Positions 49,532 through 58,014 are shown, numbered from the stretch's first letter. The stretch: 64,000 bases of DNA from Georgenia satyanarayanai (GCF_009193135.1 NZ_VUKC01000004.1:161226-225225), one strand, 5' to 3'. Made by a program: numbers and translations. The notes: a model not told the origin generated them from the letters alone.

Positions 49532-52240
49532 ATGAGCGAGGACGCGCCCCCGTACCCCGCGCACTGGGAGGCCGACGTCGTGCTGCGCGACGGCATCCCG
49601 ATGCACATCCGTCCCATCCGGCCGGAGGACGCGCCCGCGCTCCAGGCCATGCACCAGCGGCAGTCGCCGCTCTCGCAGTACTACCGCTTCTTCGCCCCCA
49701 TGGAGCGACTCAGCGAGCGCGACCTCCACCGCTTCACGCACGTCGACCACGACGACCGCGTCGCGCTCGTCCTCACCAGCGGGGAGGACATCGTCGCCGT
49801 CGGCCGGTACGACCGCATCGACGGCGACCTCGCCGAGGTGGCCTTCTACGTCGCCGACTCCGAGCACGGCCGCGGTCTCGGCTCGGTGCTCCTCGAGCAC
49901 CTCGCCGCCGCGGGACGCGAGCGCGGCGTCGCCCGGTTCACCGCGGAGGTGCTGCCCGCGAACGCCCGCATGGTGAGGGTCTTCAGGGACGCCGGGTACG
50001 ACGTGCGCCAGGAGCTGGACGACGGCGTGCTCCACGTCAGCTTCCACATCGAGGAGACGGGCCGGTCCTGGACCGTCATGGCCGAGCGCGAGCAGCACGC
50101 GGAGTCGCTGAGCATGCGCACGCTCCTGGCGGCCGGGTCCGTCGTCGTCGTCGGCCTGGGCGGCCCCGAGCAGGTCTACGCCGAGCGCGCCGCCGTCGCC
50201 GTCCGCGACGGCAGCTTCACCGGCCCCGTCCACCTCGTCGGCCTGCCCGACGGCGGGACGGGCGCCCATGCCTCGCTCACCGCGCTCGCCGAGCACCTCG
50301 GGGCGACGGAGTCCACCGCCCCGGACCTGGCGGTCGTCGCGGGGGAGCCGGACGCCGTCGTCGGGGCCGTCCCGGAGCTCGCGGCGCTGGGTGTCCACGC
50401 CGTCGTCGTCCTGTCCGGCGGCTTCGCCGAGGGGGACGACGCGGGGCGGCAGCGGCAGGAGGAGCTGGTCCGCCGCACCCGGGCGGCGGGGATGCGTCTG
50501 CTCGGTCCGGCGTCCTACGGCGTCGTCGCCACCGGTCCCGCGGGACGGCTGGACGCCACGGTGCGCCACGGCATCGGGCAGGGCGGCCTCGCCCTGTTCT
50601 GCCAGTCCGCCGCCGCTGGCAGCGCGCTCCTCACCGCCGTCCAGCAGCGGGGCATCGGGCTGCGCAGCTTCGTCTCCGCGGGCAACCGCGCGGACGTGTC
50701 GGGCAACGACACGATGCAGGCCTGGCAGGACGACCCCGGCATCACCGCCGCCGTCGTCAACCTCGAGTCGATCGGCAACCCCCGCAAGTTCTCCCGCATC
50801 GCGCGGCGGCTCGGGGCGACGGTCCCGCTCGTCACCGTGCTCAGCGGGCAGACCGGTCAGCAGGTGCCCCCGGGCCACGCGGTCCGCACCACGCGGGAGC
50901 CGCAGCGGGTGCTCGCGCAGATGCTCGACCAGGCCGGGGTGGTGCGCACCCGCACGACCCAGGAGATGCTCGACCTCGCCCAGCTGCTCGTGTCCCAGCC
51001 GCTGCCGCGCGGGCCCCGGACGGCGGTGCTCGCCAACTCCGGTGCGCTCACCACCGCCATCGCCGGCGCGGCGCGCGGCCACGGCCTGCACCCGGTGCCC
51101 TGCGGTGCCCTGCCCACCCTCGCCACGGGGGAGGACTACGCCCGTGAGCTGGCCCGCCTGCGGGAGGACGACTCGTGGGACGCGCTCGTCGTCGCGCACG
51201 TCCCGCCGTTGGGCGACGGCGACGCCGGGGTGTGGCGGGCGCTCGCGACGGCGGCCACGGGGGAGGACCGACCGGTCCTGGCGGCCGTCCAGGGGCTGGT
51301 CGGCCTCACCGACGAGCTCACCGGCGACGGTCGCACCGTGCCGGCCTACGCGACGACCGCCGACGCCGTCGCGAGCCTCGCCGGGGCCGTCGCCCACGCG
51401 CGGTGGCGCGACGCGGACCGCGGTGAGCTCGTCGACCCCAGCGGCATCGCCCCCGCCCGTGCCCGCGAGCTCCTCGCCCCGGCGCTGCGCGGGCTCGGGC
51501 CCGGCGAGGTCGCGCGGCTCGGGCCCGACGCCGTCGCCGAGCTCCTCGCCTGCTACGGGCTGAGCCTCGTCCCCTCCCGCACGGCGCGGACGCCCGAGGA
51601 GGCGGTCGCGGCCGCCCAGGCGCTCGGCTGGCCGGTGGTCCTCAAGACCCGCGACGAGGTGCTGCGCCACCGCGCCGACCTCGGCGGCGTGCGCCTGGGC
51701 CTGCGCACCGCCGGGGAGCTCACCGCCGCGATGGCCGCGATGACCCGCGACCTCGAGGCGGTCGGCCGTCCCGGGCTCGGGGTCGAGGTCCAGGCCATGG
51801 CCCCGCCCGGCGTCGCCTGCGTCGTGCGCGGCACGGAGGACGACCTCTACGGGCCCGTCGTGTCCTTCGGGCTCGGCGGGGACGCCGTCGAGCTCCTCGA
51901 CGACGTCTCCTACCGCATCCCGCCGCTCACCGACGTCGACGTCGCCCAGATGGTCCGGGCGGTCAAGGCCTCCCCCCGGCTCTTCGGCCACCGCGGCCTG
52001 CCGGTCATGGACGTCAAGGCCCTCGAGAACGTCGTGGCGCGCGTCTCGGTGCTCGTCGACGACCTGCCCGAGGTGCGCCAGATCCTCCTCAACCCCGTGC
52101 TCGTCGGACGGCGTGGGGCGGCCCTCCTCAGTGCGGTCGTCGAGGTCGCCCCGCCCGGGCGGGCCGACAGCGGACGACGCGTCCTGCCCGGCGTCGGCGC
52201 AAGTGGTGTCAAGATGGAGCCGTGGATCGCCGCAACGTGA
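49532..52240 (+). CDS. Pat-type protein acetyltransferase: GNAT fused to ADP-forming acyl-CoA synthetase domains
   Basis: 902-residue fusion. Residues about 15-170 are a GNAT domain (acetyl-CoA loop DSEHGRGLGSVLLEHL); about 195-330 a Rossmann CoA-binding domain; about 335-640 succinyl-CoA-synthetase-like domains (LALFCQSAAAGSAL); about 660-890 an ATP-grasp domain (PVVLKTRDEVLRHRADLGGV, MDVKALENV). Proteins of this type (Pat/Pka) usually acetylate lysines, for example on acyl-CoA synthetases, and the synthetase half acts as a sensor. The HTG block carrying the catalytic histidine of active ADP-forming synthetases is not intact here (PPGHAVRTTREPQ), consistent with a regulatory role. Here the GNAT is N-terminal, unlike E. 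coli. ATG 49532 follows TAGGTT by 6 nt. Confidence 0.9.
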   Translation: MSEDAPPYPAHWEADVVLRDGIPMHIRPIRPEDAPALQAMHQRQSPLSQYYRFFAPMERLSERDLHRFTHVDHDDRVALVLTSGEDIVAVGRYDRIDGDLAEVAFYVADSEHGRGLGSVLLEHLAAAGRERGVARFTAEVLPANARMVRVFRDAGYDVRQELDDGVLHVSFHIEETGRSWTVMAEREQHAESLSMRTLLAAGSVVVVGLGGPEQVYAERAAVAVRDGSFTGPVHLVGLPDGGTGAHASLTALAEHLGATESTAPDLAVVAGEPDAVVGAVPELAALGVHAVVVLSGGFAEGDDAGRQRQEELVRRTRAAGMRLLGPASYGVVATGPAGRLDATVRHGIGQGGLALFCQSAAAGSALLTAVQQRGIGLRSFVSAGNRADVSGNDTMQAWQDDPGITAAVVNLESIGNPRKFSRIARRLGATVPLVTVLSGQTGQQVPPGHAVRTTREPQRVLAQMLDQAGVVRTRTTQEMLDLAQLLVSQPLPRGPRTAVLANSGALTTAIAGAARGHGLHPVPCGALPTLATGEDYARELARLREDDSWDALVVAHVPPLGDGDAGVWRALATAATGEDRPVLAAVQGLVGLTDELTGDGRTVPAYATTADAVASLAGAVAHARWRDADRGELVDPSGIAPARARELLAPALRGLGPGEVARLGPDAVAELLACYGLSLVPSRTARTPEEAVAAAQALGWPVVLKTRDEVLRHRADLGGVRLGLRTAGELTAAMAAMTRDLEAVGRPGLGVEVQAMAPPGVACVVRGTEDDLYGPVVSFGLGGDAVELLDDVSYRIPPLTDVDVAQMVRAVKASPRLFGHRGLPVMDVKALENVVARVSVLVDDLPEVRQILLNPVLVGRRGAALLSAVVEVAPPGRADSGRRVLPGVGASGVKMEPWIAAT

Positions 52241-52806
52241 CGAACGACCTGCAGTCCCGCCTCCGTGCCGACCTGGACCGCGCCGGCTACTACCCGCGGC
52301 TCGTCCAGGGGGTGCTCGACATCGCGCTCGCGGGCGAGGAGGTCCGGGCCTACCTCGTGCACCCCGAGACGACCTTCGACTCCCGTGAGGTGCGCCGCCA
52401 CCTCACCGCCCTGGCCCTGACACCCACCCGGCTGGTCATGGCGCACGTCGACGACGTCCCCGGCAACGAGGTGCCGTCGGCCGCCGCGACCACCGAGGCG
52501 GTACCCATCGACCGCATCGCCTCCGTCGCCCTCACCCACGGGGTGAGCGACCCCGCCGGCACCCACGGGGGGCTGCGCTCGGACGACCTCACCATCGCCG
52601 TCACCTGGGGCGGTGCCCAGCAGGTCGACCTCGCGCCCGCCGGCTGCAGCGACCCCGACTGCGAGGCGGACCACGGCTACACCGGCCTGCTCACCCCCGA
52701 GGACGTCGTCGTGCGGGTGAGCGCCCAGGCGGAGGGCGCCGAGGCGCTGGAGCACGCCCTGGCCTTCGCTCGCGCGCTGTCCGCCGCGACGGTGTCGTCG
52801 ACGTGA
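52222..52806 (+). CDS. DUF5998 family protein
   Basis: 194-residue soluble protein of an actinobacterial family without known function. Recognised by RADLDRAGYYPRLVQGVLDIAL at the N-terminus and by the HPETTFDSREVRRHLTAL block, then alternating strands that look like a PH/Phox-type regulator fold (TPTRLVMAHVDDV, DDLTIAVTWGG) and CSDPDCEADHGY, where two cysteines and a histidine could bind metal. GTG 52222 overlaps the previous gene by 19 bases; an alternative GTG at 52237 gives a four-base GTGA overlap and is equally plausible. Its stop overlaps the phosphodiesterase start (GTGA), so DUF5998, phosphodiesterase and tdk form an operon. Confidence 0.85.
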   Translation: MDRRNVTNDLQSRLRADLDRAGYYPRLVQGVLDIALAGEEVRAYLVHPETTFDSREVRRHLTALALTPTRLVMAHVDDVPGNEVPSAAATTEAVPIDRIASVALTHGVSDPAGTHGGLRSDDLTIAVTWGGAQQVDLAPAGCSDPDCEADHGYTGLLTPEDVVVRVSAQAEGAEALEHALAFARALSAATVSST

Positions 52807-53975
52807 CCGAGCTCCCCCCGGACCTGCGCCTGCCCGACTACGACGGCGCCGGGCTGCGCGCCGTGCTGCCCGCCGCCCTCGACGCCATCGGTGCGCCGAC
52901 GCGGAGCGCGGGCCGCAGCTCCGCCGACGACCGGGAGGCCCTGGGCCTGCCGCAGGCCCGCAAGGTGTGCGTCGTCCTCGTCGACGGGCTGGGCGCGCGC
53001 ATGCTCGCCGAGCGTGGCGGGCACGCGCCGTTCCTGCGCCGGCACCTGGCCGACGGTCTCACCCTCACGAGCGGCTACCCCTCGACGACGGCGGCGAGCC
53101 TCACGATGTTCGGGACCGGCTGCCCGCCCGGCCTCACCGGCATGCTCGGGTACACGGTCCGCAACGATGCCGACGGCTCCCTCCTCAACCTCGTCAGCTG
53201 GGAGGAGGCGACCGTCGCCCCGCGGGAGTGGCAGCCCGAGCCCACCCTCGTCGAGCAGCTCGGCACCGAGTCGTGGGGCCGGCGCGTGGCGAGCGTCGGG
53301 CCGGCGCGCTTCGTCGGCTCCGGGCTCACCGAGGCCGCGTTGCGCGGCCCGCGCTTCGTCGCCGCCGACTCCATGGCCGACCGCGTGGACGCCACCTGCG
53401 CGCTGCTGCGCACCCGCGGCACCGACCTCGTCTACCTCTACTGGGGCGACGTCGACAAGATGGGCCACCAGCACGGCTGGGGATCGTGGCAGTGGGGCGA
53501 GGCCGTCGAGCTCGTCGACGCCGAGATCTCCCGGCTCGCCCGCCAGCTGCCGAAGGGCACCCTGCTGCTCGTCACCGCGGACCACGGCATGGTCGACCTC
53601 GGACCCGACTCGCGGATCGACGTCGCAACGACGCCCGAGCTCGACCGCGACGTCGCCCTCATCGCGGGGGAACCGCGTGCCGTCCACGTCCACACCGAGC
53701 CCGGGACCGCCGAGGACGTCGCCCGCCGCTGGCGTGACGTCCTCGGGGACACCGCGTGGGTGCTGCTGCGCGAGCAGGCCGAGGAGGTCGGCCTGTTCGG
53801 CCCGCTGAGCGAGCGCCACCGCACGACGGTGGGCGACGTCGTCGTCGCGACCCGGGGCCGGCGCGCCGTCGTCGACTCGCGCACGCAGACGCCGTCGTCG
53901 ATCGCGCTCGTCGGTGTCCACGGCTCGCTCACCCCCGCCGAGCTGGAGATCCCGCTCGTGCGCGTGGTGGTGTGA
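52803..53975 (+). CDS. Alkaline-phosphatase-superfamily phosphodiesterase/nucleotide pyrophosphatase
   Basis: 390-residue member of the type I phosphodiesterase/nucleotide pyrophosphatase group. Metal and nucleophile motifs are visible: VVLVDGLGARML (Asp61), SGYPSTTAASLTMFGTG (Thr nucleophile region), YLYWGDVDKMGHQHG (Asp and His) and LVTADHGMVD. No signal peptide is present, so it acts in the cytoplasm. Substrate (nucleotide, sugar nucleotide or phosphonate) is unknown. The GTG at 52803 overlaps the DUF5998 stop by four bases, and its stop overlaps the tdk ATG by one base. Operon partnership with tdk hints at nucleotide metabolism. Confidence 0.9.
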   Translation: MTELPPDLRLPDYDGAGLRAVLPAALDAIGAPTRSAGRSSADDREALGLPQARKVCVVLVDGLGARMLAERGGHAPFLRRHLADGLTLTSGYPSTTAASLTMFGTGCPPGLTGMLGYTVRNDADGSLLNLVSWEEATVAPREWQPEPTLVEQLGTESWGRRVASVGPARFVGSGLTEAALRGPRFVAADSMADRVDATCALLRTRGTDLVYLYWGDVDKMGHQHGWGSWQWGEAVELVDAEISRLARQLPKGTLLLVTADHGMVDLGPDSRIDVATTPELDRDVALIAGEPRAVHVHTEPGTAEDVARRWRDVLGDTAWVLLREQAEEVGLFGPLSERHRTTVGDVVVATRGRRAVVDSRTQTPSSIALVGVHGSLTPAELEIPLVRVVV

Positions 53976-54628
53976 TGGCCGAGCTCGTCTTCTTCGCCGG
54001 GACGATGGACTCCGGCAAGTCCACCCTCGCGCTGCAGATCGACCACAACTACCGCCGGCGCGGGCTGACAGGCCTCATCTACAGCCGCAACGACCGCGCG
54101 GGCAGCGGTGTGCTCTCCTCCCGGCTGGGGCTGTCCGTCGCGGCCGTCGAGGCCGACGACGCGACCGACTTCTGGCAGGAGGTCGTCACCCGCCGCACCC
54201 ACGGGGAGCGCGTGGACTACCTCGTGTGCGACGAGGCGCAGTTCTACAGCGTCGCCCAGGTCGAGCAGCTGGCCCGGCTCGTCGACGACATGGGCGTGGA
54301 CGTCTTCGCCTTCGGCATCACCACCGACTTCCGCACCCGGCTGTTCCCCGGCTCCGCGCGGCTGCTCGAGCTGGCCGACCGCGTCGAGCAGCTCCAGGTC
54401 CAGTCGCTGTGCTGGTGCGGGCGTCGGGCCACGCACAACGCGCGCACCGTGGACGGGCGCATGGTCACCGAGGGCGAGCAGGTCGTCGTTGGGGACACCG
54501 AGGCGGAGCCGGAGCCGGCCGGCGGAGTGGGCTACGAGGTGCTGTGCCGCCGCCACCACGTGCGCCGCGAGACCGCCGCCGTCGCCGGCGCCGCCGAGCT
54601 CAGCCCCGAGACCCTCCCCCTCGGCTGA
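53975..54628 (+). CDS. tdk: Thymidine kinase (type II)
   Basis: Salvage enzyme of 217 residues that phosphorylates thymidine with ATP. The P-loop is FAGTMDSGKST (residues 7-17), the Walker-B-like site is VCDEAQFYS (Asp86, Glu87), and the zinc lasso has CWCG and a later CRRHH. These match the bacterial/human-TK1 type II fold. ATG 53975 overlaps the phosphodiesterase stop (TGATG). The region after the stop is the 71-bp repeat copy B, which separates it from the convergent sepH. Last gene of the DUF5998-phosphodiesterase-tdk operon. Confidence 0.94.
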   Translation: MAELVFFAGTMDSGKSTLALQIDHNYRRRGLTGLIYSRNDRAGSGVLSSRLGLSVAAVEADDATDFWQEVVTRRTHGERVDYLVCDEAQFYSVAQVEQLARLVDDMGVDVFAFGITTDFRTRLFPGSARLLELADRVEQLQVQSLCWCGRRATHNARTVDGRMVTEGEQVVVGDTEAEPEPAGGVGYEVLCRRHHVRRETAAVAGAAELSPETLPLG

Positions 54629-54653
54629 CCGACCCCCACCCCCACGCCCCACA

Positions 54654-54724
54654 CCCCGCCAATTGGTCAGTTCGACGACGCGGGAACCGCCGTGAGCGTC
54701 GCTGGAGCGACCAATTGCGAAGTT
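54654..54724 (-). repeat. 71-bp interspersed palindromic repeat, copy B
   Basis: On the minus strand it starts AACTTCGCAATTGGTCGC, with CGACGC at position 24 and GACCAATTGG at the far end; 9-bp perfect core arms 54660-54668 and 54709-54717. It fills the gap between convergent tdk and sepH and may terminate both. Outer flanks are C-rich and G-rich, extending the fold. Confidence 0.7.
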
Positions 54725-54738
54725 TTGGGGGGCGCGGG

Positions 54739-55878
54739 CTACTCGGGCTTGGCGCCGAAGACGATCTCGTCCCAGCTCGGGACGCTGGCGCGGCGCCCCC
54801 GGCTCGGGCGTCGCTTGGCGTCCTTGGCCTCGCCCTCGCGGCGCTGGGCCGGGCCCTGCGCCGCCCGGCGCCCCTGACCCTCGCCCGTGCGCGGCGCGGC
54901 CGACTCCTCGGCCCGCGTTGCCGCGGGCGTCGCGGGAGCCGGAGCCGGAGCCGGAGCTGGAGTCGGGACGGGAGGTTCGGGCTCCTCGACGGCGGGGCGG
55001 GCGTCGCGCGGCATGGGCAGCACCTGGGCGTCGACCGCCTCGTGGCTGCGTGAGGCGGGCGGGTGGGCGGCCGGGGGCAGCCCCCAGTCGTCGTCCTCCT
55101 CGGCCGGCTCGAGCTCGGGGCGCGTGCCGCGCGTGGCACGCAGCTCGGCGAGGAGGTCGTCGGTGCTCGCCGCCGGCAGGTCGCCGAAGCCGAGATCCTC
55201 GGGCTCGGCGTCGCTGAGGTCGGCGTCGACGGCCGCGAGGGCCGGGCCGAGGTCACCATCGGCCTCGACGTCGTAGAGCCGTACCGGCATGAGGTGGCGG
55301 CGGGAGGGGCTCGCGGGCGCCACGTCGGTCTCGGAGAGCCAGCGGCCCTCGTCGTCGAGCGCGTGGGTGGTGCGGGCGGCCATGTCGACCTCCCAGCGGG
55401 CCTCGCGGTGCTTGTCGCCGGCCGTGAAGCGCGCGACGAGCTCCCACGTGCGGTCCTGGCCGCGCACGGCGTCCCACTCGATGTCCGGCTCGCGCACCCC
55501 GCGGGTGGCCAGCCGGTCCAGGACGAGGTCACCCAGCGAGGGGGAGTCCTCGGCGCGTCCGACGGTGAAGCGGCGTGCCTGCTCCACCACCCAGCTGCGC
55601 TCGGCGAGGACCGGGCCCTCGTAGCGCTGGACGTGCTCCACGGGCAGCCCGGCGGCCTCAGCGACCTCCACGGCCGTGGACCCGGCACGGATGCGCGCCT
55701 GGATCTCCTTGGGCCGCAGGCCTGCACCGGCGCGGATCTGCTCGAGCTGGGGCCGGTCGCGCCGGACGGCAGCCCGCAGCGCGTCGTCGACCAGCAGGCG
55801 GTAGCGCTGGCCGTCCGGTCCGGCGAGCGTGAGGTGCTCGCCGTCGCTGTGCAGCCCGACGAGTTCGAGCTCTAGCAT
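54739..55878 (-). CDS. sepH: Septation protein SepH
   Basis: 379-residue actinobacterial cell-division protein that binds FtsZ and promotes its assembly. The N-terminal DUF3071 region begins MLELELVGLHSDGEHLTLAG and contains a helix-turn-helix-like segment (RPKEIQARIRAGSTAVEVAE). The C-terminal half (from about residue 200) is acidic then Pro/Ala-rich and disordered, with a basic end (RRPSRGRRASVPSWDEIVFG) close to the terminus, matching the SepH layout of a conserved N-domain plus variable linker plus short conserved tail. ATG 55878 follows GGGGGA. Neighbours tdk (convergent) and suhB (divergent) are not functionally linked to it in any obvious way. Confidence 0.93.
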   Translation of the reverse strand: MLELELVGLHSDGEHLTLAGPDGQRYRLLVDDALRAAVRRDRPQLEQIRAGAGLRPKEIQARIRAGSTAVEVAEAAGLPVEHVQRYEGPVLAERSWVVEQARRFTVGRAEDSPSLGDLVLDRLATRGVREPDIEWDAVRGQDRTWELVARFTAGDKHREARWEVDMAARTTHALDDEGRWLSETDVAPASPSRRHLMPVRLYDVEADGDLGPALAAVDADLSDAEPEDLGFGDLPAASTDDLLAELRATRGTRPELEPAEEDDDWGLPPAAHPPASRSHEAVDAQVLPMPRDARPAVEEPEPPVPTPAPAPAPAPATPAATRAEESAAPRTGEGQGRRAAQGPAQRREGEAKDAKRRPSRGRRASVPSWDEIVFGAKPE

Positions 55879-56047
55879 GTCGTCCCCCTTCGAGGTATGG
55901 GTCGAGGGTGCCACCGCTCGCGGCCCGGATGCCGGATTCCCGCCGGTGTGTTCTCGAGGGTGCTGACAGCATGGACCAGTGCGGCCGCCGGACCGGGGAG
56001 GTCCCCCGGCGTGGCACGACCGCCCGACGCCGCCGAGGAAGGACGCC

Positions 56048-56860
56048 ATGACCGACACCACCGCCGTCAGCCAGGAGCTCATGGGGATCGCCGAGACCGT
56101 TGCCCGGGAGGCGGGCGACCTCGTGCGCGCCGCGCTCGGCGGGTCGGTCACCGTGGCCGCGACGAAGAGCAGCGGCGTCGACCTCGTCACCGAGGTGGAC
56201 CAGGCGGCCGAGTCGCTCATCCGCCGCCGCCTCGCGGAGCTGCGCCCCGAGGACGGCGTGCTCGGGGAGGAGGAGGGCTGGCAGGCCGGTTCCTCGGGAC
56301 TCGTGTGGGTGGTCGACCCCATCGACGGGACGACGAACTTCGTCTACGGGCTGCCCGGCTACTCGGTGAGCATCGCCGTGGCCCGCGCCGAGGGCGAGGA
56401 CCCCTTCGCCTGGGAGCTGCTCGCCGGCGCCGTGCACGCCCCGGCCACCGGACAGACGTGGACCGCGGCCCGCGGCGGCGGTGCCTACGCCGACGGCGAG
56501 CGGCTCACCATCGGCGCGCCGTCCCGGCTCGCCACGGCGCTCGTGGGGACCGGCTTCGCCTACACCGCCGACCGCCGGGCCGGGCAGGCGCAGGTCCTGA
56601 CGGCGCTGCTGCCCGAGGTCCGTGACATCCGCCGGCTCGGCTCCGCGGCGATGGACCTGTGCCTCGTCGCCGCCGGTGCCATGGACGTCTTCTTCGAGCG
56701 CTACCTCAACCCGTGGGACATGGCGGCGGGCGCGCTCGTCGTCGCCGAGGCGGGCGGGGTCGTCGAGCGGGTGGGGGAGGGCGTCGAGGGGCTGACCGTC
56801 GCCGGTCCGGCCGCGCTCGTCGAGGAGCTGCTCGCCGTCGTCCGTCCCGCGCTGCGCTGA
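56048..56860 (+). CDS. suhB: Inositol-1-monophosphatase family protein
   Basis: 270-residue Mg-dependent phosphatase of the inositol monophosphatase/SuhB family. Metal ligands: Glu in LGEEEGW (about 73-76), Asp90 and Asp93 in DPIDGTTNFVYG, and the C-terminal Asp of LNPWDMAAGAL. It would make myo-inositol, needed in actinobacteria for phosphatidylinositol and mycothiol; related sugar or nucleotide phosphates are possible substrates. ATG 56048 follows AAGGA; the in-frame extension upstream is not coding-like. Position corresponds to Rv2701c (SuhB) in M. tuberculosis. Divergent from sepH across about 170 bases. Confidence 0.92.
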   Translation: MTDTTAVSQELMGIAETVAREAGDLVRAALGGSVTVAATKSSGVDLVTEVDQAAESLIRRRLAELRPEDGVLGEEEGWQAGSSGLVWVVDPIDGTTNFVYGLPGYSVSIAVARAEGEDPFAWELLAGAVHAPATGQTWTAARGGGAYADGERLTIGAPSRLATALVGTGFAYTADRRAGQAQVLTALLPEVRDIRRLGSAAMDLCLVAAGAMDVFFERYLNPWDMAAGALVVAEAGGVVERVGEGVEGLTVAGPAALVEELLAVVRPALR

Positions 56861-57036
56861 CGGCGCGTCCCGCCGGGAGATTCCGGTCACACCCGATCGC
56901 GACCTGGACTCGACAACGCGCGGGTTCGGGCGGAAACTCGGCACTTCGAGCGGTCCCGACCGCGACGGCGAGCGACCCGATGGTGCACAATCCGGGTGCC
57001 ACGGGAACAACGAGCGGCCCTCGACGTTCCTGAGGT

Positions 57037-57052
57037 ACGGCACGCGTGCCGT
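57037..57052. promoter_or_regulatory. 16-bp perfect palindrome upstream of DUF4193 gene
   Basis: ACGGCACGCGTGCCGT, 41 nt before the DUF4193 ATG. A CACAAT hexamer (about 56985) lies upstream and may be the -10 box, so the palindrome could be an operator or a leader hairpin. No regulator is assigned. Confidence 0.45.
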
Positions 57053-57093
57053 GCCCCTGACACAACTAAGACGAACCGGAGCGTGACGTCTAC

Positions 57094-57393
57094 ATGGCGA
57101 CCGACTACGACGCGCCTCGCAAGAACGAGGAGGACCTCTCCGAGGACTCGATCGAGGAGCTCAAGGCCCGGCGGGCCGAGAAGAGCTCTCCCTCGGTCGA
57201 CGAGGACGAGGCGGAGGCCGCCGAGGGCTTCGAGCTCCCGGGTGCGGACCTCAGCAACGAGGAGCTCTCCGTCCGGGTGCTGCCGCGCCAGGCCGACGAG
57301 TTCACCTGCTCGCGGTGCTTCCTCGTACACCACCGCAGCCAGCTCGCCTACGAGGACGGCGGCCAGCTCGTCTGCTCGGAGTGCGCTGCCTGA
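57094..57393 (+). CDS. DUF4193 family zinc-ribbon protein
   Basis: 99-residue acidic cytoplasmic protein conserved across actinobacteria (Rv2699c in M. tuberculosis). The N-terminal half is charged and probably disordered (KNEEDLSEDSIEELKARRAE); the C-terminus is a zinc ribbon, FTCSRCFLVHHRSQL and LVCSECAA, four cysteines in two CxxC pairs. Function unknown; similarity of the ribbon to transcription-associated zinc fingers suggests a nucleic-acid or RNA-polymerase contact, which is inference. ATG 57094 follows CCGGAG. The last 46 bases overlap the convergent DUF3093 gene. Confidence 0.92.
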   Translation: MATDYDAPRKNEEDLSEDSIEELKARRAEKSSPSVDEDEAEAAEGFELPGADLSNEELSVRVLPRQADEFTCSRCFLVHHRSQLAYEDGGQLVCSECAA

Positions 57394-57857
57394 CCTGCCC
57401 GTCCCAGGGCCGCGGCCAGCTCGGCAGGACGTCGGCTGGCCACGAGCCAGTAGGGCGTCGGGTCCTGCGGGTCCACAACCTCCACACGCACTCCCTGCCG
57501 CACCCACGGGCGGTGGCAGAGGAAGGCGCGGGCATCGGCCTGCGGGCCCATGGCCGCCCCCATCGCATCGGCGTCGAGCACCTCGGTCCCCCCGAGGTGC
57601 ACGACGCCGATTCGTGCGTTCGCGGCGTGGAGCACCGGTCCCGTGCCCAGCTCCTCGTCGCCGAGCTCGACGACGACACGCGGTGAGGTGACGAGCAGGC
57701 CGACGACGACGGCGACCGCCGCCACCGCGCCGACGACGTAGCCGGCCGTCGCGCTGAAGGGCCACACGAGCGCGCCGACGGCTGCACCGGCCAGTGCGCC
57801 GAGCACGAGGTTGACCGGTCGGGGCCGCAGGCGCTCGGAGAAGATGACGGAGTCCAC
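57348..57857 (-). CDS. DUF3093 family membrane protein
   Basis: 169-residue membrane protein, the Rv2698-type DUF3093 family. Two hydrophobic segments at about residues 17-33 and 38-56 (ending VVVGLLVTSP) are followed by a soluble C-domain with VVVELGDEELGTGP and RPWVRQGVRVEVVDPQDPTPYWLVASRRP, the family's signature region. Function unknown. The GTG start has GGAGAG at 7 nt. The 3' end runs 46 bases into the convergent DUF4193 gene, an antisense overlap covering that gene's zinc-ribbon end. Divergent from dut, with repeat copy C between. Confidence 0.88.
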   Translation of the reverse strand: MDSVIFSERLRPRPVNLVLGALAGAAVGALVWPFSATAGYVVGAVAAVAVVVGLLVTSPRVVVELGDEELGTGPVLHAANARIGVVHLGGTEVLDADAMGAAMGPQADARAFLCHRPWVRQGVRVEVVDPQDPTPYWLVASRRPAELAAALGRAGQAAHSEQTSWPPSS

Positions 57858-57877
57858 GGCTCTACTCTCCCACCCCC

Positions 57878-57948
57878 AGCTCCGCAGTTGGTCGGTGGAC
57901 CGACGCCGCCGGGCGCTCAGGCGTCAGCAGACCGACCAGGTGCGCCGT
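57878..57948 (+). repeat. 71-bp interspersed palindromic repeat, copy C
   Basis: Starts AGCTCCGCAGTTGGTCGG, with CGACGC at position 24 and ACCGACCAGGTGCGC at the end, in register with copies A and B. It sits between the divergent DUF3093 and dut starts. Flanks CCCCC and GGGGGG lengthen the stem. Confidence 0.65.
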
Positions 57949-58001
57949 TGGGGGGAGCGGGGCGGGCTGGACGGTGGTTGGGGGAGGGGCGCCGGGGTCA
58001 G

Positions 58002-58007
58002 TACAGT
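58002..58007 (+). promoter_or_regulatory. -10 box of dut (leaderless)
   Basis: TACAGT, 7 nt before GTG 58015. Confidence 0.55.
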
Positions 58008-58014
58008 CGCGGGC

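Noticed and set aside
46912..51991. Long open frames of over 1400 codons on both strands across parC and the GNAT/synthetase fusion
   Set aside because: They cross two confirmed genes on opposite strands and contain no recognisable domain.
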